Source: Pedobacter sp. Bi126
Lineage (GTDB): Bacteria > Bacteroidota > Bacteroidia > Sphingobacteriales > Sphingobacteriaceae
Assembly: GCF_918698245.1 (NCBI RefSeq)
Contig: NZ_CAKKMS010000002.1
Span: forward strand, 372,001-436,000
DNA length: 64,000 nt
Direction: 5' to 3'
Made by a program: the position numbers and the translations under genes. Shown here in pieces: positions 17,453-26,018 of this stretch. How positions within the stretch are numbered: the stretch's first letter is position 1; each line of letters begins with the position of its first letter. The notes beneath the pieces were generated by a model. The model made no database searches, was not told where the DNA came from, and saw nothing but the letters and a program-made list of their open reading frames with translations.

Positions 17453-17493
17453 ATGATGATGTTGCTAACTGCAAGCGGTTGACTTCAAACTAA

Positions 17494-18690
17494 CTAAGCT
17501 AATTTACCTAAAGCTTCTTTAATTCTTCTTAATGCTTCAACCAAACTCTCGTCAGATGCTGCGTACGATAAACGGATGTAGTTGTTGTTACCAAACGAAT
17601 CGCCACCAACTGTTGCTACGTGACCAACGTTTAATAAATATAAAGCCAGGTCTGAAGAATCTTTAATTACATTTCCGTCAGCATCTTTTTTACCGAAGAA
17701 CGAACTGATTTCTGGGAAAAAGTAGAAGGCACCATCAGGAAGATTTGTTTTTACACCAGGGATTTCGTTTAATAAATTGTAAACCAATTCTCTACGGCGT
17801 AAAAATGCTTCTTTCATTTCTAAAACACTGGCTAAACCTTGCTCGTAAGCAACAATTCCTGCTCTTTGTGCAATAGAACAGGTTCCTGAAGTAGTTTGTC
17901 CCTGTAATTTATCGTTAGCTGCTGCAATTTCTTTATTAGCGGCAATATAACCTAATCTCCAGCCTGTCATGGCGAAAGCCTTAGAGAAACCGTTAACAAT
18001 GATTACACGGTCTTTAATACTATCGAATTGAGCAATAGACTCATGTTTATCAACAAAGTTAATATGCTCATAAATCTCATCAGATAAGATGTAGATATTA
18101 GGGTGTTTTTCGAAAACAGCAACCAGCGCTGCTAATTCTTCTTTGCTGTAAACCGAACCTGTTGGGTTACATGGCGAAGAAAACATAAATAATTTCGATT
18201 TCGGCGTAATGGCTGCTTCTAACTGTGCAGGAGTGATTTTGAAATCACTTTCTATGTCGGTATCAATAAAAACAGATTTTCCTTCTGCAAGGGTTACCAT
18301 TTCTGAATAAGAAACCCAGTAAGGCGTTGGGATGATTACCTCATCATCCGGATCAATCAAAGTTAAAATAACATTCGATAAAGATTGTTTTGCACCTGTT
18401 GAAACCACGATCTGAGAAATATCATAATCCAGGTTGTTTTCTGTTTTTAGCTTGTTTACGATGGCCTGGCGCAGGTCCGGATAGCCCGGTACCGGCGAAT
18501 AACGTGTGTAATTTTCGTCTAATGCCTTTTTAGCTGCGTTTTTTACGTGATCGGGTGTATTGAAATCGGGTTCACCAACGCTTAAACTAATGATGTTAAT
18601 ACCCTTAGACGCTAATTCGCGGCCAAGTTTGGTCATTTTAAGGGTTGCAGATTCAGATAGACTGTTGATTCTTTTGGATAAGGTGCTCAT
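17494..18690 (-). CDS. Pyridoxal-phosphate aspartate/aromatic aminotransferase (class I)
   Basis: 398 residues. Fold type I aminotransferase of the aspartate aminotransferase Ib group: SVGEPDFNTPDHVK at the start, the SPCNPTGSVYSKEEL motif near 175, ILSDEIYEHI near 200 and the PLP lysine in NGFSKAFAMTGWRLGYIA near 235. It most likely moves amino groups between aspartate and 2-oxoglutarate, perhaps with wider specificity. It is divergent from the metal transporter gene and has a -7 box at 18709-18716. Confidence 0.93.
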   Translation of the reverse strand: MSTLSKRINSLSESATLKMTKLGRELASKGINIISLSVGEPDFNTPDHVKNAAKKALDENYTRYSPVPGYPDLRQAIVNKLKTENNLDYDISQIVVSTGAKQSLSNVILTLIDPDDEVIIPTPYWVSYSEMVTLAEGKSVFIDTDIESDFKITPAQLEAAITPKSKLFMFSSPCNPTGSVYSKEELAALVAVFEKHPNIYILSDEIYEHINFVDKHESIAQFDSIKDRVIIVNGFSKAFAMTGWRLGYIAANKEIAAANDKLQGQTTSGTCSIAQRAGIVAYEQGLASVLEMKEAFLRRRELVYNLLNEIPGVKTNLPDGAFYFFPEISSFFGKKDADGNVIKDSSDLALYLLNVGHVATVGGDSFGNNNYIRLSYAASDESLVEALRRIKEALGKLA

Positions 18691-18708
18691 GGTTAATTAC
18701 TTTGAGCG

Positions 18709-18716
18709 CAAATATA
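18709..18716 (-). promoter_or_regulatory. -7 box of the aminotransferase gene
   Basis: Reads TATATTTG on the minus strand, an exact TAnnTTTG, 19 bases before the ATG. The divergent spacer to the transporter gene (18691-18803) is only 113 bases long. Confidence 0.6.
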
Positions 18717-18803
18717 TAAACCAAATATTATTCTGCACTAAAAAAGACATAGTTTTTCTCATTTAATTTATTCGATAAGCGTATTTTTGAAAAAAATATC
18801 CTG

Positions 18804-19790
18804 GTGTCGGTAAAAAAGAAAGCTATAATAATTTCTCTGGTGGTGAGTGTGGTGCTGATGTTGGCCAAGTTTGTTGCGTATTTTATTACGGGATCGAATG
18901 CCATCTTAACAGATGCAGCAGAGAGTATTGTAAATGTAATAGCAGGGAGTTTTGCCTTTTATAGCATTTACCTAAGCACACAACCCCGCGACGAAAATCA
19001 TCCTTATGGACATGGAAAAGTTGAGTTTTTCTCGGCTTTTGTTGAAGGGATATTGATTCTGATTGCAGGAGTTGTTATCATTTTCAAATCTTCGTACAAC
19101 CTTATTTATCCTCATTTGGTAGGAGAACTATTGACAGGAACGCTGATTATTGGTATCACGGGCTTGATTAATCTGATTGTGGGCCTATACCTCATCAATG
19201 TAGGTAAAGATGAACATTCTGTTACATTGCAGGCTGATGGTAAACATTTATTAACTGATACGTACACCAGTGCGGCGATTGTTGTCGGCTTAATCTTAAT
19301 TCAGCTAACAAATATTATTTGGCTAGATAGCTTGCTTTCTTTTTTGGTAGGCTTTTATATTGTTTATTCTGGTTATAAACTTACCCGTGGTTCGGTGGGT
19401 GGATTAATGGATGAAAGTGACTTTACACTTGTTGAAGAAGTGGTAGATGTTTTACAAAAGAACAGGCACAACCCGTGGATTGATGTGCACAACCTGCGTA
19501 CCCAGCAATATGGTCCTGAATTTCATATCGATTGCCATGTAACATTGCCATATTATTTTGACTTAAATAAAGTTCACCGCGAAATCTCACAGATTGATGA
19601 ACTGATCAATAAAAACGGCTTCCGCAAAGCAGAACTCTTCATTCATGCAGATCCATGCTTGCCTGAGTGTTGCCATTATTGCCATATGAGTGAATGCCCG
19701 GTGAGGGCAGAGGCCTTTAAAAAGGAAATTGTATGGACACCAGAAATAGTAATTAAAAATAAAAAGCATTTCGAAAATGAGCTACTTTAA
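18804..19790 (+). CDS. Cation diffusion facilitator metal exporter
   Basis: 328 residues from a GTG at 18804. Five to six membrane helices fill about 1-200, with the metal-site aspartates in LTDAAES (near 37) and LLTDTYTS (near 153) and the intervening HPYGHGK loop; a cytoplasmic dimerisation domain (about 205-283) follows. Such proteins export Zn, Fe, Mn or Co in exchange for protons. Unusual is the tail at 285-298 with C285, C289, C290, H291, C293, H294 and C298, a likely extra metal site. It overlaps the NUDIX gene by 14 bases, so they are co-transcribed. Confidence 0.92.
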   Translation: MSVKKKAIIISLVVSVVLMLAKFVAYFITGSNAILTDAAESIVNVIAGSFAFYSIYLSTQPRDENHPYGHGKVEFFSAFVEGILILIAGVVIIFKSSYNLIYPHLVGELLTGTLIIGITGLINLIVGLYLINVGKDEHSVTLQADGKHLLTDTYTSAAIVVGLILIQLTNIIWLDSLLSFLVGFYIVYSGYKLTRGSVGGLMDESDFTLVEEVVDVLQKNRHNPWIDVHNLRTQQYGPEFHIDCHVTLPYYFDLNKVHREISQIDELINKNGFRKAELFIHADPCLPECCHYCHMSECPVRAEAFKKEIVWTPEIVIKNKKHFENELL

Positions 19791-20229
19791 TGTTAGGGTC
19801 TATGGATTGTTAATTAACCAAAATAATGAGGTTTTGGTAAGTGATGAGGAAGAATATGGCTTTCGTTTCAGTAAGTTTCCAGGTGGCGGTTTAGAACTTG
19901 GCGAAGGATTAATCGATGGATTAAAACGTGAGTTTGTGGAAGAGTGCGATGCTGAAATTGAAGTATTATCTCATTTTTATACTACAGATTTTTTTGAAAA
20001 ATCATCATTTAACGATAGCCAGGTAATTAGTGTGTATTATATCGTTAAAGAAAAAGCGCCTTTGCACCTGGCCTTTAAAGATGTTATTTACGATTTCGAT
20101 GGAGAAGGTGAAATTCTTCAGGTTTTCAGGTGGGTGAAAATTGAAGATTTAAATATTGATGATATTACCTTTAAAACAGATAAAACCGTAGGCCAGCTTT
20201 TAAAAAATCAATATTCAGTTAAATTATAA
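19777..20229 (+). CDS. NUDIX hydrolase
   Basis: 150 residues. The Nudix box is present as G-x5-E-x7-REFVEE within FPGGGLELGEGLIDGLKREF (about residues 31-54), with Cys in place of the usual Gly after REFVEE. It hydrolyses a nucleoside diphosphate linked to another group; substrate unknown. The start overlaps the metal exporter gene by 14 bases and bioA begins two bases after its stop, so exporter, NUDIX and bioA form a tight unit. Confidence 0.9.
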   Translation: MSYFNVRVYGLLINQNNEVLVSDEEEYGFRFSKFPGGGLELGEGLIDGLKREFVEECDAEIEVLSHFYTTDFFEKSSFNDSQVISVYYIVKEKAPLHLAFKDVIYDFDGEGEILQVFRWVKIEDLNIDDITFKTDKTVGQLLKNQYSVKL

Positions 20230-20231
20230 TC

Positions 20232-21536
20232 ATGATGCCCGATTCGTCCAAACGCCATACTCCAGATTCCCAGCTCAATTTAACTGAACGCGATCAAAAG
20301 GTAATCTGGCATCCCTATACCCAAATGAAGAATGCACTGCCCCACATCCCGATTGTTAAGGGAGAAGGGGTGTACGTTTTTGATGAGGGTGGTAAACGGT
20401 ATATCGATGCGGTTTCATCCTGGTGGGTAAATATTCATGGTCATTCGCACCCTTATATTGCACAAAAAGTAGCAGAACAGCTCAATGTGCTTGAACACGT
20501 GATTTTTGCAGGTTTTACGCACGAGCCCGCTGTACTACTTGCAGAAAGGCTTTTGCCCATATTGCCTGGCAAACAGGATAAAGTTTTTTATACCGATAAC
20601 GGATCAACTGCAGTAGAGGTAGCCTTAAAAATGTGCCTGCAGTACTGGGACAATAAGGCCACACCAAAAACGAAGATTTTAGCCTTTAAAAATGCCTATC
20701 ATGGCGATACTTTTGGCGCCATGTCTGTTAGCGGCCGCAGTATTTTTACCGATGCTTTTAACAGTCTACTGTTCGATGTCGAATTTATCGATCTACCAAA
20801 TGAGGGTAATATCTCACATCTCGCATCTCATATCTCGAATCTTAAAGATACCGCTTGTTTTATCTTCGAACCACTCATTCTAGGATCGGGCGGGATGTTA
20901 ATGTACGAATCTAAATATTTGGATCAACTTTTATCTGCCTGTAAAGACGCCGCAATTTTAACCATTGCTGATGAAGTGATGACGGGTTTCGGTAGAACAG
21001 GAACTTACTTCGCTTGCGAGAAATTAACTAACAAGCCTGATATTATTTGTTTAAGCAAAGGTTTAACTGGTGGAACAATGCCATTAGGGGTAACGACCTG
21101 TACAAAAGAGATTTTTGAAGCATTCTTAAGCGACGATAAATTAAAAACACTTTACCACGGACACTCTTTTACAGCGAATCCGATTGCTTGTGTGGCTTCT
21201 TTAGCGAGTTTGGATATTCTGTTAAAAAGTGAAACACTTCTTAATATTAAGCGGGTAGAGGCCAAACATGCTGTTTTTCTTGAAGAAATTAAAACGCATC
21301 CTAAAGTTAAAGCAATTAGGCAAACGGGAACAATTATTGCAATAGAGTGGGAGACTGGCAATGAAACCTCTTATTTAAGTAATCTGCGTAATTTATTGTA
21401 TGCGTACTTTTTAGAGAAGGGAATTATATTAAGGCCATTAGGCAATATTATCTATATCCTCCCGCCGTATGTAATCAGCGATGAAGATCTCGATTATATT
21501 TATGCAGCCATAAAATCGGCTTTAGAAGAGGTATAG
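20232..21536 (+). CDS. bioA: Adenosylmethionine-8-amino-7-oxononanoate aminotransferase
   Basis: Converts KAPA to DAPA in biotin synthesis, using S-adenosylmethionine as amino donor. 434 residues. IWHPYTQMKNALP at about 24-36 and SSWWVNIHGHSHP near 65 are BioA-specific substrate residues; NAYHGDTFGAMSVSG, DEVMTGFGRTGT and the PLP lysine in CLSKGLTGGTMPLGVT complete the class III pattern. No other bio gene is in the window. It is last in the exporter-NUDIX-bioA unit. A nonessential extra ATG precedes the chosen one by one codon. Confidence 0.94.
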   Translation: MMPDSSKRHTPDSQLNLTERDQKVIWHPYTQMKNALPHIPIVKGEGVYVFDEGGKRYIDAVSSWWVNIHGHSHPYIAQKVAEQLNVLEHVIFAGFTHEPAVLLAERLLPILPGKQDKVFYTDNGSTAVEVALKMCLQYWDNKATPKTKILAFKNAYHGDTFGAMSVSGRSIFTDAFNSLLFDVEFIDLPNEGNISHLASHISNLKDTACFIFEPLILGSGGMLMYESKYLDQLLSACKDAAILTIADEVMTGFGRTGTYFACEKLTNKPDIICLSKGLTGGTMPLGVTTCTKEIFEAFLSDDKLKTLYHGHSFTANPIACVASLASLDILLKSETLLNIKRVEAKHAVFLEEIKTHPKVKAIRQTGTIIAIEWETGNETSYLSNLRNLLYAYFLEKGIILRPLGNIIYILPPYVISDEDLDYIYAAIKSALEEV

Positions 21537-21591
21537 GTGCTTTTGTGGTGGCAGGAGGCTACAGCCAGTAATTATAACATAGCTTAAAACG

Positions 21592-21670
21592 CTTGTCAGT
21601 CTGAGCCTAGTCGAAGACCTTTATAAGTTAAAAATCAAAAAAGATTGTCCTTCGACTACGCTACCATTGA
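21592..21670. repeat. Short inverted dispersed repeat (TCAGTCTGAGCCTAGTCGAAG)
   Basis: CAGTCTGAGCCTAGTCGAAGAC at one end and GTCCTTCGACTACGCTACC at the other form a stem; the words TCGAAG and TTCGACT are the same as those at 48890-48910 (TCTTCGACTCCGCTCAGACTGAC). It is a member of the general CGTCAT/TCGAC family. Confidence 0.65.
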
Positions 21671-21699
21671 CGTTATTCTATAAACAACTATTAATCAAT

Positions 21700-21960
21700 A
21701 TTTTAGTCACCATCGAATTTCCATCCAGCTAGGCCATAGCACGGTATCCCCGTTCTACTTAAATCCGGCCTAACAAATTTTTCGGGCTCCACCGACCCAG
21801 CCTACCCACTAGCTTTGAAAGAAAAATTTTCAGCCGGTGTTTTTTGTTTCTTTTTGACAGCAAAAAGAAAGAGCCCCATCGGCGGCGGCGAGCCGAGGCA
21901 AGGATGAGCCTCTGGGCAAAAAAAAGATATGCGTCATTCATATTGATTTTTATACAATAA
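21700..21960. repeat. Long intergenic element carrying a spurious 60-codon frame
   Basis: The 473-base gap between bioA and the SRPBCC gene holds no gene I accept. Within it 21759-21941 is open on the minus strand and would give a basic peptide with FFLLSKRNKKH and SPKNLLGRI; these words recur in intergenic frames of Sphingobacteriaceae as I remember them, which suggests a repeated DNA element rather than a protein. It is GC-richer than the surroundings (GGCGGCGGCGAGCCGAGGC). TTTTTTGTTTC(T) and GCAAAAAGAAAG words could pair. Confidence 0.4.
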
Positions 21961-22009
21961 ATTATCCCTCAGGATGACAATCTTTTTTGATTCATCGAAG
22001 AACTTAATG

Positions 22010-22444
22010 TTAAGATTTAGGCTCTAAATAATTTTTAAGCGCATCATTAACAAAATAAGTCCAGCCGCCATTGAAACTTGTTTTGGCAAAGTCAGGGCCG
22101 TTTTCAGCAAAGCTTTCTATACCACTATGTGTTAATTTCAGCCTTGTTTGCTCGCCTTGCTCAAATAACTCCCAACTTACCACCGAATTGCCTGGATAAC
22201 CGTCATATCGCCAAGTGTAGGCGAGTTTCCTGCCCTCAACAATTTCGGTTATTTCGCAAAGATGTAAATATTGAGGTCCATCATCGGGGCCACCAGAAAA
22301 CTCAAACTTAAAGCCTACTTCCGGTTTAAAGTTTTCCAATTGGAAATACCACTGTTTAATTTCATTGTTATCGGTTAAAGCTTTCCAAACTTTTTCGATA
22401 GGCGCATTATACACCCGTTCTGCAATAACTGGTTCGTTTTTCAT
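22010..22444 (-). CDS. SRPBCC / AHSA1-type START-domain protein
   Basis: 144 residues. The pattern ERVYNAPIEKVWKALTDNNEIKQWYF at the N-terminus, GGPDDGP in the middle and LTHSGIESF to NGGWTYFVNDALKNYL at the end is the AHSA1/SRPBCC family, a hydrophobic-pocket fold that binds small lipophilic ligands. In many Bacteroidota it is the fixed partner of an ArsR regulator, as here: it starts two bases after the ArsR stop. Ligand not known. Confidence 0.9.
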   Translation of the reverse strand: MKNEPVIAERVYNAPIEKVWKALTDNNEIKQWYFQLENFKPEVGFKFEFSGGPDDGPQYLHLCEITEIVEGRKLAYTWRYDGYPGNSVVSWELFEQGEQTRLKLTHSGIESFAENGPDFAKTSFNGGWTYFVNDALKNYLEPKS

Positions 22445-22446
22445 CT

Positions 22447-22764
22447 TTATTTTGATTTAGTGTCTTTTGATAAGTGTATTTCTAAAGCATCTAATTTGCT
22501 TGTCCAAAAAATACGGTATTGTTCTACCCATTTAGATACTTCTGCTAGTTTTTGAAATTGTATGTTACAGTACCGGTCACGGCCTTGTTGGGTAATTTCT
22601 ACTAAACCACATTCTGTTAAAACTTTAATGTGCTGAGAAATGGCAGGCCTGCTCATGTCGAAATTTTCGGCAATTGCATTTAGATTTAAGGTGTTATGCG
22701 CAATCAGATTAATGATTTCTCTTCGGGTAGGATCGGCAATGGCTTGAAATACATCTCTTCTCAT
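22447..22764 (-). CDS. ArsR-family winged-helix repressor
   Basis: 105 residues. The N-terminal RRDVFQAIADPTRREIINLI and the recognition helix MSRPAISQHIKVLTECGLVEIT are the standard ArsR/SmtB fold. The metal-binding ELCVCDL motif is absent, so it senses something other than metal, as in the SRPBCC-linked group. It leads a two-gene unit with the SRPBCC gene. Its upstream region has an exact -33/-7 promoter with two matching palindromes, arguing for tight autorepression. Confidence 0.92.
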   Translation of the reverse strand: MRRDVFQAIADPTRREIINLIAHNTLNLNAIAENFDMSRPAISQHIKVLTECGLVEITQQGRDRYCNIQFQKLAEVSKWVEQYRIFWTSKLDALEIHLSKDTKSK

Positions 22765-22774
22765 AGAATTAATT

Positions 22775-22823
22775 GCGTAAGTAATTGCTTACAAATATAA
22801 GCGTAAGTAATCGCTTACGCAAA
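22775..22823 (-). promoter_or_regulatory. Promoter with twin operator palindromes of the ArsR-SRPBCC unit
   Basis: On the minus strand TTTG at 22823-22820 and TATATTTG at 22799-22792 are exact -33 and -7 boxes with 20 bases between. The palindrome GTAAGTAATCGCTTAC (22803-22818) fills the space between the boxes, and GTAAGTAATTGCTTAC (22777-22792) covers the bases just after the -7 box. The copies differ at one central base, lie 26 bases apart centre to centre, and so fall on nearly the same helix face region. A repressor bound to either would block the polymerase. Confidence 0.8.
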
Positions 22824-22847
22824 TTTTAGTTTATTTTTAATGAGGAA

Positions 22848-23264
22848 TTAACCCAAGGGCATTTTATTCATATCCATGTAAAGAATACTCCATCTTTGGC
22901 CATCCAGGTCAACAAAACCACAGCCATACATCCAGCCATCTTTGTAGCCTGGCTCGCCATAAAGTGTACCACCGGCAGCTACTACTTTTTGAGCCAGATC
23001 ATCTACTTCTTCTGGACTTTCTGCGTCAAAGGAGAATAATACTTCGCCGCCATTGCGTTTATCGGCAATACTGGTTCCTGCAAAACCTTCGTACAAAGTT
23101 TCTTCAAAAAGCATAATCGCTAAATTACTTTCTCCCACTAAAAAGCACGCGGAATCTTCGCGGGTGCCATACTGAAGATTAAGCGTAAAACCGAGCTGCG
23201 AGAAGAATGTTTTTGACTTGTTAATGTCCTTTACCGGAAGGTTTATCCAAAGTGATTTTATCAT
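22848..23264 (-). CDS. VOC-family (glyoxalase/bleomycin resistance-like) protein
   Basis: 138 residues. Two beta-alpha-beta-beta-beta repeats: the first begins LWINLPVKDINKSKTFFSQLGF, the second has LAQKVVAAGGTLYGEPGYKDGWMYGCGFVDLDGQRW. This is the PhnB-like branch of the VOC superfamily, metal-dependent or not. Substrate unknown. It is on the same strand as and upstream of the ArsR unit but has 83 bases of its own spacer with the operators, so it is probably transcribed separately or through it. Confidence 0.88.
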   Translation of the reverse strand: MIKSLWINLPVKDINKSKTFFSQLGFTLNLQYGTREDSACFLVGESNLAIMLFEETLYEGFAGTSIADKRNGGEVLFSFDAESPEEVDDLAQKVVAAGGTLYGEPGYKDGWMYGCGFVDLDGQRWSILYMDMNKMPLG

Positions 23265-23529
23265 AACGTTTTATATTTGATGTAAGTAAAGATAGGTAAG
23301 CAGCTATAGAGTTGCCCTTGCTAAAAAAGAAAATTAACAGGGCTGTTTGAGACAATTTAGGTTATCGTGATTAGCTTATATTTTCTTTTATTCGTTATAT
23401 GGTTAAAGCATTGCGGCAATATTGCGTCTTGTAAAGCATAGTACTTTATTAGTCTACGTTTTATAATCTTTTAGGCTTAACTGGTTGGCGAAGTTATTGT
23501 GCTAATTATTAACATGTTAGGGATTGTCT

Positions 23530-23865
23530 TTAAGTTTTGTACTTTTCTGAAAGCTTCTTTGAGGCTACATTGCAATAAGAAAGTGTAAGTGCATCGACAA
23601 GCATTTCGTCTGTTAATGCTGTTAGGTCAAAAATTGTCCAGCCTTGTTTGCCCCAGGCTCCGGTAGCCGGCCATATGCTGTTGCGATCAAAATCACAGAA
23701 AACAGACTGATCAATTGCCGATAATTTAAATGTTGCCTCCCCTTTCTGAATATTTAGCGTAGCAAAGATCTTTTTATTTACCCGGAAGGAAGTTTTTTCG
23801 AAATGTGGCAATTCAATAACTTCATCAAAAGATAGGCAATGAGCTATAAATATTGATGAATCCAT
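23530..23865 (-). CDS. MmcQ/YjbR family protein
   Basis: 111 residues. LPHFEKTSFRVNKKIFATLN and the C-terminal ALTDEMLVDALTLSYCNVASKKL fit the YjbR fold, thought to bind DNA or nucleic acid ligands by structural likeness. No catalytic motif is seen. It follows the exonuclease/GIY-YIG gene by 16 bases on the same strand and is likely co-transcribed with it. The 265 bases between it and the VOC gene contain nothing recognisable. Confidence 0.82.
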   Translation of the reverse strand: MDSSIFIAHCLSFDEVIELPHFEKTSFRVNKKIFATLNIQKGEATFKLSAIDQSVFCDFDRNSIWPATGAWGKQGWTIFDLTALTDEMLVDALTLSYCNVASKKLSEKYKT

Positions 23866-23881
23866 GGCGTGTAGTTAAACG

Positions 23882-25255
23882 TTACAATTTATACAATTTC
23901 TGTGGATGTTGTTCTGCGTAATTCAGAATTAAATTTAAGATATAACTGTTGGACTGATAGATAGAAAGATCATTTTTGATTGGCGCCAGACCATCAGTAA
24001 GATAGTTCTTATCGGTGAAGTAGCCCATTCCATAAAATTTTCCATTCTCTACAACCAAACAGCTAAACTCATTGTCTTTTCTGCCTTCATCCACCAATGC
24101 GAAACTTGGTTGTTGTTTCTGGATATCGGCCAATGCCGTATTTAATTTTTTATTATAAACACTAACAGTTTCTATTCCGCTACATGCGCCAAAACACTGC
24201 CCATTTTCATGTGCATAACATTTAGTGGCCGTTTTTTGCAGGTAACAGAGCTTTGCACAAAGCTGGTATTTATCAACCAGTTGGTTTAAGAAATTATAAC
24301 CTTCCAATAAACTGTTAAAACTCTGGAAGGAGTTGTTGTTTTTTTTATGTTTATCTATCGCTAAGCGCAAATAGCCGTTTTGATCTTCGAAAATATATAA
24401 ATCATATTTATGCTCATAACGTTTCATTGCCCGGTTGTTTTCAGGCCAAAGGCGTTTTATTTCATTGGCTTCTAAAATGAGCGCCATTAATTCGGTACCA
24501 CAAATTACATGGTCTACATCATGAATCGTGCGTAAAAAATCCTGGCGTTGCCGGTTAGGTGTATTGCCTGTAAAGTGACTGGTTACGCGTTTCTTAAGGT
24601 CTTTAGCTTTTCCAACATAAATAATCTTGCCCTTACTATCTTTAAAATAATATACACCTGGTTGATGAGGTAACCTCAGGATAGAAGCTTTATCTAAGTG
24701 CGGCGGTAAAACCTGCTCTTTTGATGTTTTCTTCAGCATTTCCGCAATTATGCCTTCCTGATCGTATTCTAGCAATAAATTGAATAGGATACTGGTCGCA
24801 TCTGCATCTCCCGCTGCCCGGTGTCGGTTTTGAATCGGGATCTGCAAGGCTGTACAAAGTTTTCCTAAACTATAGGAAGATTTGCCAGGAATTAGTTTTC
24901 TGCTCAATCTTACCGTACACAGCTTTTTGCATTGTAAATCATATCCTGCAGCGGCCAAATGATGCTTTAAAAAGGAATAATCGAAGTTTACATTGTGCGC
25001 CACAAAAATCTTATCGTTTAATAACTGATAAATCTGTAAAGCTACATCATCAAAGGTTGGGGCATCCGATAACATGTTATCATCAATCCCTGTAAGCGCC
25101 GTAATGTAAACGGGTATAGGCTGTTTCGGATTAATTAGGGTAGTGTAAGATTCAACTATTTCATTGCCATCATGGATGTTAATGGCAACCTCGGTAATAC
25201 CATTTGCTGAGGCATGACCGCCAGTGGTTTCGATATCTACAACTGCGTATAACAT
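23882..25255 (-). CDS. DnaQ-like exonuclease fused to a GIY-YIG nuclease domain
   Basis: 457 residues. About 1-165 is a DEDDh 3'-5' exonuclease: VDIETTGG with D7 and E9, D92 in NFDYSF, and H145 with D150 in HRAAGDADAT. From about 196 a UvrC/Cho-type GIY-YIG nuclease follows: PGVYYFKDSKGKIIYVGKAKDLKKRV. The remaining 200 residues have several cysteines (QLCAKLCYLQ, KCYAHENGQCFGACSG) as in UvrC-like proteins of this type. Such fusions are found across Bacteroidota and probably process damaged DNA. The YjbR gene follows closely. Confidence 0.9.
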   Translation of the reverse strand: MLYAVVDIETTGGHASANGITEVAINIHDGNEIVESYTTLINPKQPIPVYITALTGIDDNMLSDAPTFDDVALQIYQLLNDKIFVAHNVNFDYSFLKHHLAAAGYDLQCKKLCTVRLSRKLIPGKSSYSLGKLCTALQIPIQNRHRAAGDADATSILFNLLLEYDQEGIIAEMLKKTSKEQVLPPHLDKASILRLPHQPGVYYFKDSKGKIIYVGKAKDLKKRVTSHFTGNTPNRQRQDFLRTIHDVDHVICGTELMALILEANEIKRLWPENNRAMKRYEHKYDLYIFEDQNGYLRLAIDKHKKNNNSFQSFNSLLEGYNFLNQLVDKYQLCAKLCYLQKTATKCYAHENGQCFGACSGIETVSVYNKKLNTALADIQKQQPSFALVDEGRKDNEFSCLVVENGKFYGMGYFTDKNYLTDGLAPIKNDLSIYQSNSYILNLILNYAEQHPQKLYKL

Positions 25256-25327
25256 TAAATTAATTTGAAATACAAATCTATGCTAAAATAATTAGTATGA
25301 AAATAATTTTGATTATTTCTTTAGCAT

Positions 25328-25360
25328 AAAAAAAGCGGTTATGTATTTAACGTAACCGCC
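25328..25360 (-). terminator. Terminator after the outer membrane protein gene of the LytTR cluster
   Basis: GCGGTTA (25335-25341) pairs with TAACCGC (25353-25359); on the minus strand the hairpin is followed by seven T. It lies 22 bases beyond the stop of the gene at 25382 and ends the cluster. Confidence 0.85.
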
Positions 25361-25381
25361 CTGGTATTTTGTATGTAAATA

Positions 25382-26008
25382 TTAAAGTTTACTTAACAGC
25401 TTGCTTAAATTAGGTTTAATGCCTATAGAAATTGGTACAGTGTTAAAAGCCCTGTTCTGGATTTTACTAAAGCCATACATGTAACTGGCCTCGACAAATA
25501 AATTGGCACCTCCAATATTGTATTCAATACCGGCCCCACCTTCGGCAATACCCAAACCATTTGATTTATTATCTTGGGTAACCTGCAGGGTTGTGGTATT
25601 CACGCTAGCCTGAGGCGTAAGAATAAAACCGCCACCAGCACCTGCAAAACCATAAAAAGCCCATTTGTTTACAATTTTACGGTACCCTAAAGCAACATTT
25701 AGCAAGTAGGTGGTTGCTCGGCCTTTTTGTAAGGTATAGGTATAACCCGCATCTGGCGTTATCTGGTTAAAAGTAAAAGCATGTAAACTTGCTTTAGGAT
25801 ATAAGAACAAACCGCCTTTGCCCAAACCCAGGTTTAAACCTAATGATGTTGAAAATTTTGGCTTAAAATAATCCGTAGTTTCGCCCATTGGGAACGCAAA
25901 GCCAATTCCACTCATGGAATAGAGTTTATCTGGTCTGCTTTGTGCTTTTACTTTGATTGATACTGTTGCGCATAACAACAGAAGAGATAGTAGTAATTTT
26001 AATTTCAT
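25382..26008 (-). CDS. Outer membrane beta-barrel protein (porin-family-like)
   Basis: 208 residues. Signal peptide to about residue 22 (VKAQ), then alternating strands with many G, Y and F: MSGIGFAFPMGETTDYF, GLNLGLGKGGLFLYPKAS, and so on. The size is right for an eight- to ten-stranded barrel. No binding motif. It starts 10 bases after the CheY-like gene, so it seems to be part of the regulatory cluster's transcript, an unusual placement that may mean the barrel is its target or sensor. Confidence 0.75.
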   Translation of the reverse strand: MKLKLLLSLLLLCATVSIKVKAQSRPDKLYSMSGIGFAFPMGETTDYFKPKFSTSLGLNLGLGKGGLFLYPKASLHAFTFNQITPDAGYTYTLQKGRATTYLLNVALGYRKIVNKWAFYGFAGAGGGFILTPQASVNTTTLQVTQDNKSNGLGIAEGGAGIEYNIGGANLFVEASYMYGFSKIQNRAFNTVPISIGIKPNLSKLLSKL

Positions 26009-26018
26009 ATCTGATTTT

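Noticed and set aside
21759..21941. 60-codon minus-strand frame in the bioA-SRPBCC gap
   Set aside because: No promoter or family, very basic and low-complexity; treated as part of an intergenic repeat element.
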